64,000 nucleotides of DNA from Microvirga sp. 17 mud 1-3 (GCF_003151255.1 NZ_CP029481.1:2976001-3040000); one strand, 5' to 3'; positions 1 through 8,812 are shown, counted from the stretch's first letter. Numbers and translations: made by a program. The notes: generated by a model not told the origin, from the sequence alone.

Positions 1-60
1 GCCGAGTACAGCCGTCAATTGGGCAAAGACTGCACTCAAGGTCGGGAGATCGAGCTTCAT
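1..60 (-). CDS. Partial hypothetical protein, cut by window edge
   Basis: A minus-strand frame opens with ATG at position 60 and stays open to the window edge, giving 20 codons (MKLDLPTLSAVFAQLTAVLG). A GGAGG lies upstream but only one base from the ATG, which is closer than ideal. It would be the next gene downstream of the GTA g15 gene in the same direction. Too little is visible to name a family, and it could be a chance frame. Confidence 0.3.
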   Translation of the reverse strand, partial: MKLDLPTLSAVFAQLTAVLG

Positions 61-169
61 ACCTCCATAGATATACTGACGCTGCGTAATTAAGAGCAAG
101 CGCGTTTTTCTGTATTTCCGTCGTTGGCATCGTCTTATTTGAAGCCAACAAACAGATAACGTAACGTCA

Positions 170-3100
170 TTATACTTCGACCGTGACCGCCCGCGCGAAA
201 CCGCTTCCCGCCACAGCGCCGACTTGGCTCACGCGCAGGCTCAAGGCACTTTGCGGGGCTCCGAAATCGGCAATCTCCTGATCCGTTCCGTAGAGAACGG
301 AAGGTTCAGCGCTCACAAGCGTGCGCAGCACCGCAGGGCCGGACAAGATATCGACCTCGTAGCGCTCGAACTCCTCACCTAAAGGCACCTCGGCAGCCTC
401 CCAGGAATCCCCGTCGCGACGGGTGCGGCGCAGCCAGGACAGGCGGATGCCGTCGGGCTCCCGCCGTGCCACGACCCGGACCGGGCTGAAGGGCTTGAGG
501 GCCTCGCGGCCCGGCGTCGCGACGATTTCGATGAAGGCCGGGTCCGCATGGTCGCGCCCGGCCGGCCCGATGCGGTAGATCAGTCTCTGGCCGAGATCGC
601 CAACATTGTCCGTGAGCGGCATCACTGCCTCGTCGAGGCGCACGATGGCGGCCCCGGCCGCCACCCCGCGCCCTGTCTCCGCCTCGCTGCCGCCGAGCCC
701 GCGCAGGAACCGCGACAGGCGGAAGCGGCGTTCGCCGATCATCTCAGCCCTCGCGGCCGACAGGATTTCCCAACGTCCGTCCGACCCTCTCACGGCGAAC
801 AGGTTGCCGCCCGCGAGAGCCTCCGTATCGTCGATGGCACTGATATTTCCGGACGAGACCTCAATGTCCAGGGTCGCATGCGGGTCCCACCGCCAGATGG
901 GCCCCGGCCCGAGCTCCGACAGCGTGACCCCGACGATGGACGGCAGATCGACGAAACGATGGAGCGCGAAACTCGCACCGTTCGCGGAGCGCCACACCGC
1001 AACAGCACCCGGCCAGGGTGAGGCCGCAACCGCGATATATTGCAGAGGCGTCGGGTCGTATGGGCTCACGGGCAGATCGAGAACAACGACATAGGGCTTG
1101 CCCGGAACAGGCGGCGGTCGGCGCGGCGGCTTCGGAAAGGAAGCACCCGGCGTCTCGAACACTGCCGGCTCGACGGCCCGCGTTGTCACCCGGCGCGTCG
1201 GCCCGTCGGCGATGCGCAGCACCCGATGGAGCTTCGCGCCCGCATCGGTCGGCAATGCGACGACGTCGCCGGGCTCCAGGTCGACACGACGGGGCGACAG
1301 CTCGAATTCCGCGCCCTCACGCCCGGCCCAGAGATCCTGCAGCCAGGCATCGGCCAGGCGCTGCGCTTCGGCACGGCGGGTCACGACGGCGCTGTCGGCC
1401 CGCGCCTCGCGCCGGCTGACGCCCTCGAGACGGCGGGACGCGACGGCGGCGCGGCGGTAGTCGCCCTCCCCGTCCGTGTAGCCGATCTCCACCTGCTGCG
1501 GCAGGTCGGTTTCCTGCGCGCGAGTGAGCTTGAGGGAAGGCTCCCGATCGCCGAGAACGAAATCATCCCGGTCGAGAGTCATGACTGTGCGGCCGCCACG
1601 TCCGCGCCAGAGGATGCCGCCGCCGCTCGCCACTGCGTCGACCCCGAAAAGTCGCATCAGCGGTTCGAGGGCGCCCCGTGCCGACATGGGCCGGTCGATC
1701 GCATAGCCGTCCACGAACCCATCCACCGGAAGGGACGCCGGAGCCGTAAGGCCGAAATCCTTCAGGATCGCGACGATCAGCCGGTCGAGGGCCGTGCCTT
1801 CGATGCGGCCGGTGATCCAATGCCCCGTCTCCCAGTTGCGGCCGTCGCTCCAAACGGAGGTGAAATCCGGAAAGGCCGGAAAGGGCCGTGCATCCCAGGC
1901 CCAGACGAACATGCGGCCCGCATCGACCATGCGCCCGCCATAGACGGACGAGACCGGGTTGAACGCGGACGAGAAGCCGTCGAGCGTCGGATCGAAACGC
2001 GAGAGGATCGCCTCAAGTCCACGCGCCTGCGCAAGGTCGTCGCGCACGCCGCGGGAAAACGGCGGATAGGCGGATTCCGAGGATTTCGGATCCGGAAAGA
2101 CGTTGGGGCCGTTCGGACCCTTGTCCACGGCCGGAATGCCGATCTCGGTCAGCCAGATCGGCTTCGACTGCGCCCTCCAGGCCGTGGTGCGCACTTCGAC
2201 GCCGCCGACGCGCTCCACATGCCGGTTCGACCACCAGGAGACGAGATCCTTGGCGCGGTAGATCCAGGGTTTGCCGTAGGTGCCGTCGGTAATAGGCGTG
2301 CGCCTCTGCGCATTGCGGTCCGCCGCGCTCGCATAATACCAGTCGAAAGCCTCGCCGCTCCCGAGCCTGCCGCGAAGATAGGCGACGTCGTAAGGACTGC
2401 GCGCGACCGCGAGGTCCGCATGGTCCGGCCCGTCGCGCCAATCGGAGATGGGAGGATAATAGTCGATGCCAACCGCGTCGATGGCGGGATCCGCGAAGAG
2501 CGGGTCGAGGGGAAAGCGAACTTCGTCGCCGTCATCGAGCACATGGGCACCGTATTCGGTCCAGTCCGCCGCATAGACGATCTTCGTGCCGCTCCTTAAG
2601 GCTGTGCGCACATCCTGCGCGAGAGCCTTCAGGGCATCGACCGCCGGATAGATGCCGGACGCGGCGCGCACGCGCGTGAGACCGACAAGCTCGCTGCCGA
2701 GGATGAAACCCTCCACGCCGCCCGCCTCCTCGGCGAGATCCGCATAATGCAGCACCAGGCGGCGAAAGCCCCAGGAACGCTCGAACCATTGTGAGACCTG
2801 TGCGGCTGCGGCGGCAGTCCCGTCCGGCGAGCCGGGCTGTCCCGGCGCCGGGTGGCAGGTGATACGCCCGCGCCAGGGATAGGCCGCCTGCCCGGTGCCG
2901 CCATAGGGATTCGGCAGGGTATTGCCGATAGGCACATCCATCATCACAAAGGGATAGAGCACCACCTTCAGGCCACGCGCCTTCAGCTCACGAATGAGCC
3001 GGAGCACGGTGTCGTCAGACGGGGTGCCGCCATAGGCCGGTGCACTGTCCACCTGCGAAACCGGCTTCGCGTCCTCGCGCGTGAGGCCGGCGACGGACCA

Positions 3101-4036
3101 GGAGGCCCCGTCCGTCTTCTTCGCGTTCGTATCCACGCGCGGCTCGATGGTGCAGGACCCGGCGCGCAAATCCGTGCCGAACCAGCTCACCACGAGCGAA
3201 ACGCGCTCCAGATTGGGGCAGAGGGATTGCAGCGCATCGAGCGAGGCATCCACATCCGTCGCACGCTGGAGCTGGTGGCGGTTTTCCGGCTCGGTGGCGC
3301 CAAGCCCCAGGACCTTCGCGACCGGCAGGTCGTGGTAGCCGAACTCGGTAGCGCCGGGGATCAGGCAGACGGCTCGCACCATGCGATTCAGCCCACCCAC
3401 GGGACGCACCACCTCGAAGGAGAATTGCGGTACACGGTTGCCGTAATCGGCGAGCGGCAGACGCTCGAACACCACATAGGCGAGGCCGCGATAGGCGGGC
3501 GCGTCGGCGGCGCCCTCCTTGGCGACGATCAGCGGGTCGGGATCCTGGGCCTCACTCCCACCGTGGATGCGCATGACGATGGTGTTGAGGTCGATCTCCC
3601 GCCCGTCCGCCCAGACACGCCGGATGAACGCGATGGGACCCTCGCACAGGCCGACCGCCAGATTCGCGTAATAGGAATAGGTCACGCTCTTCGTCTGCGC
3701 GCCCTTCTGACCGAGGCTCTTGCCGCCCTGCGCGCCCGAGCGCTCCGTCTTGGTATTCGCCACCTCCTCAAGGCGTGTCGCCCAGATGAGTTGACCGCCG
3801 ATGCGCACGCGGCCGTAGACGCGGGGGATCGGCGCGCCCTCCGTCGAGGTGAGCCCGTCGATCTCCTTCAGGCGCGGGCCTTCCACCACCTTGCCGCTCT
3901 CGGAGGAGCCGAGCAGCGCGTTGTCGATGGCTGCGCCCGCAAGCGCGCCGAGAGCACGGCCGGCAAGCGCGCCGAGCGGGCCCGCAATTGCGCCGCCCAC
4001 GGCGGAGCCGATGGTTTGAAGAACGAGTGTGGCCAT
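170..4036 (-). CDS. GTA host-specificity/megatron protein (RcGTA g15-like, TIM-barrel)
   Basis: 1288-residue protein closing the GTA-type structural cluster. In RcGTA the equivalent protein forms the baseplate megatron and central fibre region that contacts the host. The N-terminus has a Gly/Ala-rich hydrophobic stretch (about residues 8-45). The middle holds a glycoside-hydrolase-like TIM barrel, with GFILGSELVGL near residue 442 and DYYPP near residue 525. The C-terminal half resembles phage tail tip attachment proteins. I chose the ATG at 4036 (MATLVLQT) because the upstream extension overlaps the g14 gene. The length matches the family (about 1300 residues) and no frameshift is seen. Family assignment is confident; carbohydrate cleavage by the barrel is only inferred. 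Confidence 0.93.
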   Translation of the reverse strand: MATLVLQTIGSAVGGAIAGPLGALAGRALGALAGAAIDNALLGSSESGKVVEGPRLKEIDGLTSTEGAPIPRVYGRVRIGGQLIWATRLEEVANTKTERSGAQGGKSLGQKGAQTKSVTYSYYANLAVGLCEGPIAFIRRVWADGREIDLNTIVMRIHGGSEAQDPDPLIVAKEGAADAPAYRGLAYVVFERLPLADYGNRVPQFSFEVVRPVGGLNRMVRAVCLIPGATEFGYHDLPVAKVLGLGATEPENRHQLQRATDVDASLDALQSLCPNLERVSLVVSWFGTDLRAGSCTIEPRVDTNAKKTDGASWSVAGLTREDAKPVSQVDSAPAYGGTPSDDTVLRLIRELKARGLKVVLYPFVMMDVPIGNTLPNPYGGTGQAAYPWRGRITCHPAPGQPGSPDGTAAAAAQVSQWFERSWGFRRLVLHYADLAEEAGGVEGFILGSELVGLTRVRAASGIYPAVDALKALAQDVRTALRSGTKIVYAADWTEYGAHVLDDGDEVRFPLDPLFADPAIDAVGIDYYPPISDWRDGPDHADLAVARSPYDVAYLRGRLGSGEAFDWYYASAADRNAQRRTPITDGTYGKPWIYRAKDLVSWWSNRHVERVGGVEVRTTAWRAQSKPIWLTEIGIPAVDKGPNGPNVFPDPKSSESAYPPFSRGVRDDLAQARGLEAILSRFDPTLDGFSSAFNPVSSVYGGRMVDAGRMFVWAWDARPFPAFPDFTSVWSDGRNWETGHWITGRIEGTALDRLIVAILKDFGLTAPASLPVDGFVDGYAIDRPMSARGALEPLMRLFGVDAVASGGGILWRGRGGRTVMTLDRDDFVLGDREPSLKLTRAQETDLPQQVEIGYTDGEGDYRRAAVASRRLEGVSRREARADSAVVTRRAEAQRLADAWLQDLWAGREGAEFELSPRRVDLEPGDVVALPTDAGAKLHRVLRIADGPTRRVTTRAVEPAVFETPGASFPKPPRRPPPVPGKPYVVVLDLPVSPYDPTPLQYIAVAASPWPGAVAVWRSANGASFALHRFVDLPSIVGVTLSELGPGPIWRWDPHATLDIEVSSGNISAIDDTEALAGGNLFAVRGSDGRWEILSAARAEMIGERRFRLSRFLRGLGGSEAETGRGVAAGAAIVRLDEAVMPLTDNVGDLGQRLIYRIGPAGRDHADPAFIEIVATPGREALKPFSPVRVVARREPDGIRLSWLRRTRRDGDSWEAAEVPLGEEFERYEVDILSGPAVLRTLVSAEPSVLYGTDQEIADFGAPQSALSLRVSQVGAVAGSGFARAVTVEV

Positions 4037-4050
4037 GATGCTTTTCGATG

Positions 4051-4476
4051 TCAGGCGTTCGGGAACGTGAACACATGGGCGAGATGACGCCGCCACCAGG
4101 GGCGGAACGCCACCTCGGCGACGGCGGCGCCGTCATGGGCATGGACCATCGCGTCGGCGGAGGACGCGACGGCGCAGTGCTTGGCCGACAGCCCCTCCCG
4201 CCAACGGAACAACAGAACATCCCCCGGCGCGACGGACAGATCATCCCGCGCAACGAGATGGCGCCGCGCCGCCGCGAGCAGCGCCTCGCCACCGGCCTCC
4301 GCCCAGTCAGGCGAATAAGGCGGCGGCAGCTCCGGCTCCGTTCCCATCACGTCCCGCCACACGCCGCGCAGCAGGCCGAGACAGTCGCAGCCGATGCCCT
4401 TGAGCGAGGCTTGATGGCGATAGGGCGTGCCGATCCACGCACGCGCGGCAGCGACGATGAGAGCGGGAGCGGGCAT
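4051..4476 (-). CDS. GTA NlpC/P60-type peptidase (RcGTA g14-like)
   Basis: 141-residue NlpC/P60-fold cell wall peptidase expected at the tail tip, where it would locally open peptidoglycan during DNA delivery. The catalytic Cys lies in GIGCDCLGLL (C32) and the catalytic His in SAKHCAVA (H100). ATG 4476 was chosen because residues further upstream run into the palindromic repeat at 4513-4653 and look like non-coding translation. It lies 14 bases upstream of the g15 start, in the canonical g13-g14-g15 order. All visible key residues are present. Confidence 0.92.
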   Translation of the reverse strand: MPAPALIVAAARAWIGTPYRHQASLKGIGCDCLGLLRGVWRDVMGTEPELPPPYSPDWAEAGGEALLAAARRHLVARDDLSVAPGDVLLFRWREGLSAKHCAVASSADAMVHAHDGAAVAEVAFRPWWRRHLAHVFTFPNA

Positions 4477-4512
4477 GTTTAGTATCCGTGGGGGAGAACG
4501 GCGCGCGCCACT

Positions 4513-4653
4513 GTCATTCCGGGGCGCCGTAGGCGAGCCCGGAACCCATAGCCACTGACGATACAGGAAAAAGCACAACGGCTGCCGTCGCTCTCTATCC
4601 TCTATCGTTGGTGTTTATGGGTTCCGGGCTCCGCTAACGCGGCCCGGAATGAC
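4513..4653. repeat. Palindromic intergenic repeat, copy A
   Basis: The element begins GTCATTCCGGG and ends with its complement CCCGGAATGAC. Inner arms GGAACCCATA and TATGGGTTCC form a second inverted pair. The same architecture and much of the same sequence recur at 9619-9763, so this is a mobile or dispersed intergenic palindrome. It sits exactly between the g13 and g14 genes of the GTA cluster and could form a stable RNA hairpin in their transcript. Confidence 0.85.
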
Positions 4654-4661
4654 AAGGTGGG

Positions 4662-5552
4662 TCACCGGAAGAAGCTGCCGCCATCGAGGCCGGGCTCGCC
4701 CTGGCGCGGCACGCGGATGACGAAATCGTTGCCCGGCATGTGAGGAAAGCCGCGAAAATTGACCGCGTTCCGGAACTTGTCGCGGCAGGTCGCGTGGGTC
4801 TTGTCGCAACCCGCCGTGACGCGGAACGTATCGCCGACCGCGATGGCCTGCGGTGCCCGCTGCCACAAGTCGAACTCGTCCGTTCCGCCGACGGCGCGGT
4901 GGACTTTCACCTCAACGGAGGTCCCGGCATTCGCACCGGTCAGCCATGTGAGGCGCCCGCCTGTGCACCAGCCGTCCGCGAGGCCGATGCGGGACGCAGC
5001 AATGGCGAGCGCACCATCCGTGCGGGTTACGGTTCCGGTATCCGCATAGGCGGAGGAAGAAAGGTTCACGCCGCAGCGTGCGTCGCCGAGGTCGGCCGAG
5101 CAGGTGGCACGGAACAGGCGTCCGCGCTCCTCGTCGAGACGGTGCATGAGCCCCCTCACCTCCGCGACAAAACTGCCATCCGCACGGCGGATCTCGCCGA
5201 TGGAGCCGATATCGAGGAGCAGTCGTTGCTCTGCATCGGCCCAGTTGACGAGCCAGGTCTCGACGCTCGCATCGTCATAGAGGCCCGACGCGATGTCGGT
5301 CTCCGTCAGGCCGGCGGAGACCAGAGCCCCGGAGACCTCGCCTCCGCCGACTGCGAGGCCGAGCTCCGACGTCGCCTCCGCGGCTTCGAGCCCGGTGCGC
5401 GCCGCGAAGACTGTTCCACCGAAGGCAAGGTCGCGGTCATGGTCGGTAAAACCGAGAGTCACGCCGTCGCGGCGGATCAGCCTCCAGCAATGGCACAGGC
5501 TTGTCGCGCCCTCAGCCAGATGGGCCGAGAGGTTGGAGGGAATGGTTCGCAT
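4662..5552 (-). CDS. GTA hub protein, DUF2163 family (RcGTA g13-like)
   Basis: 296-residue DUF2163-family protein, the tail hub component encoded just before the NlpC/P60 peptidase in GTA clusters. The start MRTIPSNLSAHLAEG and the C-terminal cysteine region (CSADLGDARCGV, then CDKTHATCRDKFRN and FRGFPHMPGND) are typical of the family. The Cys pairs may bind an iron-sulfur cluster or metal, by family analogy. ATG 5552 was chosen because a longer frame extends into the palindrome at 5634-5738, which is not coding. The gene is intact. It is flanked on both sides by repeat elements rather than abutting its neighbours. Confidence 0.92.
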   Translation of the reverse strand: MRTIPSNLSAHLAEGATSLCHCWRLIRRDGVTLGFTDHDRDLAFGGTVFAARTGLEAAEATSELGLAVGGGEVSGALVSAGLTETDIASGLYDDASVETWLVNWADAEQRLLLDIGSIGEIRRADGSFVAEVRGLMHRLDEERGRLFRATCSADLGDARCGVNLSSSAYADTGTVTRTDGALAIAASRIGLADGWCTGGRLTWLTGANAGTSVEVKVHRAVGGTDEFDLWQRAPQAIAVGDTFRVTAGCDKTHATCRDKFRNAVNFRGFPHMPGNDFVIRVPRQGEPGLDGGSFFR

Positions 5553-5633
5553 GGGACACCGTCCGAATATAATGAAGCTGCGGCTCCCCCCTCTGAGGAG
5601 AAGGTCGCGCGATAGCGACGTGGCAAGACATAA

Positions 5634-5738
5634 TCCCCTCCCCCTTGTGGGGAGGGTTAGGGTGGGGGTGTCGGCGCCAACATCTCCAAATGTAGCGCTC
5701 ACACCCCCACCTCCACCTCCTCCCCACAAGGGGGAGGA
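5634..5738. repeat. Large G/C-tract inverted repeat between g13 and g12
   Basis: The left arm (5635-5655, CCCCTCCCCCTTGTGGGGAGG) is mirrored by CCTCCCCACAAGGGGGAGG at the right end. Inner GGTGGGGGTGT pairs with ACACCCCCACC at 5701-5711. About 30 bases form the loop. This is a different family from the 4513/9619 elements. It looks like a dispersed intergenic palindrome inserted in the GTA operon. Confidence 0.8.
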
Positions 5739-5801
5739 GAGCAGGACAGCGCTTCCCGAGAGCACTCAAGATCCGTGGGGAGCGGAACACGTTGGCGTGC
5801 C

Positions 5802-6440
5802 TCACGGCACGATTTCGATGAGCGGGATCTGCGGGATGGCGCCGGCCTCGAAGGCCGACAGGTCGATATCGAGTTCGTCCGTGTCGAAGCGAACCGGAAC
5901 GTCGAAGGAAAACCCCGCGGTGATTGCCGCACCGGCGGCCGGGGGCGTTGTGAAGGTCACGAGGCCTGTGGTCGGATCGCACGCGAATGCCAGGCCCGGA
6001 GCTTGCTCGACCCCGTCGAGCGCAACCCGAACGGTGGTGCCGTCCGGCTTGGCGATGACGCGCCGGTAAGGGTCGTGGCCCGTCCCGTAAGTTTTTACGA
6101 GCTGGAACTGACGCGTCGTGCCGTCGCCGGTGCCGATCGGTTGATCGAGCGGCGTCGGCGCCCGCGAGGGCGGGCCGGAGCGCCAGTCAGCCCGGTCGCG
6201 GAAGCGGAAGCCGACGAGACGTCCGCGCCGCTCCTCGAAGAAGGCAATGACTGCGTGCAGCGCATCGAGGCTGCGCACGCCCAGACCCGCATCGTAGCGA
6301 CGGCGGGAATGGGCCCAGCGGCTGTTGCGATGCTCGCGCCCCGAGGCGAGGGTGACGATATCCGTGCGCCGCACCGGCCCGCCCCTGCGGCCGAGGCCGA
6401 TATCGAGGGGGAAGCGGACCTCATGGAAATCGGATGCCAT
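5802..6440 (-). CDS. GTA distal tail protein, DUF2460 family (RcGTA g12-like)
   Basis: 212-residue DUF2460 protein, the distal tail component joining the tail tube to the hub. Family hallmarks are the N-terminal FHEVRFPLDIGLGRRGGPVRRTDI region, then RNSRWAHSRRRYDAGLGVRSLDAL and FEERRGRLVGFRFRDRADW. AAGGAG sits 8 bases before ATG 6440. It precedes g13 in the canonical order, separated by the inverted repeat at 5634-5738. The gene appears intact. Confidence 0.94.
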   Translation of the reverse strand: MASDFHEVRFPLDIGLGRRGGPVRRTDIVTLASGREHRNSRWAHSRRRYDAGLGVRSLDALHAVIAFFEERRGRLVGFRFRDRADWRSGPPSRAPTPLDQPIGTGDGTTRQFQLVKTYGTGHDPYRRVIAKPDGTTVRVALDGVEQAPGLAFACDPTTGLVTFTTPPAAGAAITAGFSFDVPVRFDTDELDIDLSAFEAGAIPQIPLIEIVP

Positions 6441-6529
6441 GACAGGCTCCTTGACGGGAATGAAACGGAACGTGCGTGCGTCGCGTTGTCGTCGCGACGT
6501 GCCATAGGGACTGAAGGAGACCCCGCCCG

Positions 6530-6772
6530 ATGACCATGACCCCGAACCTCGCCGACGACTTTCCCGGCAAGGCCGACCGGATCCAGCGGTTGAAGACCAG
6601 CAACAACCACTTCGCCCGGCTCTACGACGAGTACGATGAGCTCAACCGCACCATCCAGCGGGTGGAAAGCCGCGTGGAGCCCACCACCGAGGATGTGGAG
6701 GAGGAGATGAAGCGCCGGCGCGTCCAGCTCAAGGACGAGATCGCCGCCATGCTGGATGCGGACGGGGCCTGA
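6530..6772 (+). CDS. YdcH/DUF465 family small coiled-coil protein
   Basis: 80-residue, charged, mostly helical protein. The conserved DUF465 pattern is visible: DRIQRLKTSNNHFARLYDEYDELN, a VEP turn, then KRRRVQLKDEIAAML. The family (E. coli YdcH) has no established function. GAAGGAG precedes ATG 6530. The gene runs opposite to the GTA genes: its start is 89 bases from the g12 start (divergent) and its stop is 6 bases from the g11 stop (convergent). It is not part of canonical GTA clusters, so I treat it as a passenger. Confidence 0.85.
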   Translation: MTMTPNLADDFPGKADRIQRLKTSNNHFARLYDEYDELNRTIQRVESRVEPTTEDVEEEMKRRRVQLKDEIAAMLDADGA

Positions 6773-6778
6773 GATTCC

Positions 6779-7435
6779 TCACAGGCCGCGCTGGCCGCGC
6801 GCGACGGCCCGGGCAAGCGCGGCCGAGACTTGCGCCTCGGATCGCCGGAAGCTCTCCGCATCCGGCGTCGAGACGTTGACCGTCACCGAAAGCGGCCGCC
6901 CGCCGCCTCCGGACTGAACGCCGAGGCGCCCATCCGGCCCGCGCGCCAGAGGCATGATCGCCTCCGCGCCTCGCTCGCCCATTACGCCGAGCCCACGCCC
7001 CAGCGGAAAGTATGCCGGCGCGCCCACCACGCCCCCTTGGGCGAAGGGCATCACCATCCCGCGTGAGAAGACGCCGCCCTTCGCGAAGGGCGCAGGCGCA
7101 TCGCCGCCCCCGCCAAAAAGAGAACCGATCCCCTTGAAGAGGCCTCCGAAAAGGCCGCCGAGGCCGTCCGTCGCCGTGGATTTGACGCTCTGGCTCAGGG
7201 CCGATTGCAGGGGAGCCAGCGCCAGACGTAACCCTGTTTCCACAAGAGACTGGCGCAGCGACTTCAGAACCCCGTCGAATTTCTTGCCTTCTGCAACATT
7301 CTTCGCGAAAGCACGGGACAGGGAGTCACCGAATTTGTCCGAGAGGCCGATGAGTGCCTGGAGCTGACGCTCCCTGTCCTTGTCCGCTTCCGCATGGGGG
7401 GCGTTGTCTTTGAAGACATCAACTTGTTCAGCCAC
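6779..7435 (-). CDS. GTA short tape-measure protein (RcGTA g11-like)
   Basis: 218 residues from a GTG start at 7435 preceded by AGGA (8-base spacing). The N-terminal half is amphipathic helix (LIGLSDKFGDSLSRAFAKNVAEGKKFDGVLKSL). A Gly/Phe-rich hydrophobic segment follows (GGLFGGLFKGIGSLFGGGGD), then the FAKGG(V/..) repeats typical of minor tail and tape-measure C-termini. The short length fits the very short GTA tail. A longer frame upstream of 7435 exists but is antisense to the lipoprotein gene at 7437-7706, so I reject it. Confidence 0.85.
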   Translation of the reverse strand: MAEQVDVFKDNAPHAEADKDRERQLQALIGLSDKFGDSLSRAFAKNVAEGKKFDGVLKSLRQSLVETGLRLALAPLQSALSQSVKSTATDGLGGLFGGLFKGIGSLFGGGGDAPAPFAKGGVFSRGMVMPFAQGGVVGAPAYFPLGRGLGVMGERGAEAIMPLARGPDGRLGVQSGGGGRPLSVTVNVSTPDAESFRRSEAQVSAALARAVARGQRGL

Positions 7436-7436
7436 G

Positions 7437-7706
7437 TTGAGGATCCTGTGTGTTGTTGTCCTGCCGTCGACGGTGATGTCAGGCTGCAATTCGGCTCCCC
7501 GGCCCGATCTCGTCTTCAACCGCAACGGGCTGTCCAAGGAGGACATGTCCCGCGCGAATGCCGAATGTAATCTCGAAGCCGAGAAAGCCGCGATGCGCGC
7601 ACGCAATAGCGTGACGGCGGGTGAGAACTGGCGAAAGATCTACTTGCTCTGCATGGAGAGCAAAGGCGCCCGATATCTCGGGACGACCGACCAACATCCT
7701 TCATGA
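7437..7706 (+). CDS. Small lipoprotein, hypothetical
   Basis: 89 residues if started at TTG 7437. A short hydrophobic signal (RILCVVVLPSTVMSGC) ends in a plausible lipobox (VMSGC). A mature part with two more cysteines follows (AECNLEAEKA, IYLLCMESKGARYLGT). The pattern of a short Sec signal, lipobox Cys and a C..C domain of about 70 residues is convincing even though I know no function. An earlier TTG (7380) is possible. Its start is one base from the oppositely oriented g11 start, and it sits between g10.1 and g11, which are adjacent in ordinary GTA clusters. Confidence 0.65.
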   Translation: MRILCVVVLPSTVMSGCNSAPRPDLVFNRNGLSKEDMSRANAECNLEAEKAAMRARNSVTAGENWRKIYLLCMESKGARYLGTTDQHPS

Positions 7707-7755
7707 CCACCGATTTTGCAGCGGCCGTAAGATCACGGCATCGGAGGCCGCTCGC

Positions 7756-7956
7756 CTACCCGTCCGGAAAGGCGTCCATCAGACGTCTGAGATCGCCACG
7801 GCCTGCAGGCTCGGGCGCTTTCCCTCCGCCCAATCCCTCGACCGCGGCCGCGATTTCGCGCGGCGTGGCACGCCAGAAATCCTGAGGGCTCCACCGCAGG
7901 AGGCCGAGGCAAAGGCGCATGATGTCCTCCCACGGGAAGGCCTGCGGCCCGCTCAT
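7756..7956 (-). CDS. GTA tail assembly chaperone (RcGTA g10.1-like)
   Basis: 66-residue protein of the small 'phage conserved' family found after g10 in GTA clusters. It has FPWEDIMRLCLGLLRWSPQDFWRATPREI, with the conserved W-P-x-x-F-W and T-P-x-E motif. Its ATG overlaps the g10 stop as ATGA (7956/7953), so the two are translationally coupled like tail chaperone pairs. The usual next gene, g11, is displaced by the inserted lipoprotein. Confidence 0.9.
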   Translation of the reverse strand: MSGPQAFPWEDIMRLCLGLLRWSPQDFWRATPREIAAAVEGLGGGKAPEPAGRGDLRRLMDAFPDG

Positions 7957-8300
7957 GCCTCCTGCGGCGACCGAGGGTTTTCGGGCAAAGCCTTCCCGCC
8001 GAACGTGACGATGAGGAGGTCCGCGATGGCTTGTGCCACGGGCGCGATACCGTCGTGCAGCGGCAGCTCCGCGGCATCCGCGTCGGTCATGGCATGTCCT
8101 CCTCCGCGCAGGGCGGCGGCCAGGATCGCCACGAGATCGCGGCTCGACAGGCGGCCGCTGCCGAAGCGCTCCGCCAGAGCCGTCAGGTCCTGCACCCCAA
8201 AGGCATCCTCCAGTTCCGCCAGCGCGCCGAGGGTGAGGCAGAGCGTGTAGCGCCGCCCGCCGAGTTCGAGGGCCACCTCGCCCCGTCGTCCATTCGCCAT
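7953..8300 (-). CDS. GTA gp10 family tail chaperone
   Basis: 115-residue GTA family protein. MANGRRGEVALELGGRRYTLCLTLGALAELEDAFG matches the beta-hairpin plus helix start of the GTA gp10 family. The helical rest resembles tail assembly chaperones that handle the tape measure. GAAGGAC precedes ATG 8300. It ends by a 4-base overlap with g10.1. Confidence 0.92.
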   Translation of the reverse strand: MANGRRGEVALELGGRRYTLCLTLGALAELEDAFGVQDLTALAERFGSGRLSSRDLVAILAAALRGGGHAMTDADAAELPLHDGIAPVAQAIADLLIVTFGGKALPENPRSPQEA

Positions 8301-8352
8301 GATGTCGTCCTTCTCGATGTCCTGATGTCGATAGGTTTTGCCGCGTCGGCCA

Positions 8353-8763
8353 TCATAGGACCACGAAGTTCAGCGCCCCGGCGGATTCGAGAGCCATCTC
8401 GAACGTGACCTCGCCAGCGTGGTCGCCGCGATATTCGAGGCTCGTGATCTGGAACAGGCCCTCGATACGACCGAAATCCGGTACCACGATCTGGTAGGTG
8501 AGAATGTCGCCATCGAAGAAGGCCTGGCGCATGCGCGTATCCGAAGCCTCGTCCTTGAACACGCCGGCTCCCGTGATGCCTGCGCGCCGCACGCCGACAC
8601 CGGCGAGAAGCTCGCGCCAGCGTCCGGCGGATTCCGCGTTGGTCACATCGACCGTTTCGGCGTTGAAGGCGATCTGGCGCGTGCGCAGTCCCGCCACGGT
8701 CACGAAGCCCGAAGCCCCGTCGGAGATCTTGATGAGCAGATCCTTGCCCTTCTGAGCAGGCAT
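8353..8763 (-). CDS. GTA major tail tube protein (RcGTA g9-like)
   Basis: 136-residue TP901-1/GTA-type major tail protein. It starts MPAQKGKDLLIKISDG, has the conserved RTRQIAFNAETVDVTNAESAGRWRELL stretch and ends FEMALESAGALNFVVL. The strong ribosome binding site AAAGGA precedes ATG 8763; residues further upstream in the same frame are discarded as non-coding. Length and order fit RcGTA g9. Confidence 0.95.
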   Translation of the reverse strand: MPAQKGKDLLIKISDGASGFVTVAGLRTRQIAFNAETVDVTNAESAGRWRELLAGVGVRRAGITGAGVFKDEASDTRMRQAFFDGDILTYQIVVPDFGRIEGLFQITSLEYRGDHAGEVTFEMALESAGALNFVVL

Positions 8764-8812
8764 GGGAAATCCTTTTGCTGAAAATGTCCGGCCACGACAG
8801 GTGGATGAAAAT

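Noticed and set aside
1040..2599. 519-codon plus-strand frame inside the g15 region
   Set aside because: Antisense shadow of g15; no conserved domain and no ribosome binding site.
2852..4087. Long plus-strand open frame (about 411 codons) across the g15 gene
   Set aside because: It is antisense to the clearly coding g15 gene, has Arg/His-rich composition typical of high-GC shadow frames and shows no family motif.
5553..5765. N-terminal extension of the g13 protein
   Set aside because: It is a translation of the G/C-tract inverted repeat; the family start MRTIPSNLSAHL at 5552 is the expected one.
7436..7606. N-terminal extension of the tape-measure gene
   Set aside because: This part of the frame is antisense to the lipoprotein gene with its lipobox. 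The GTG at 7435 has a ribosome binding site and the right family length.
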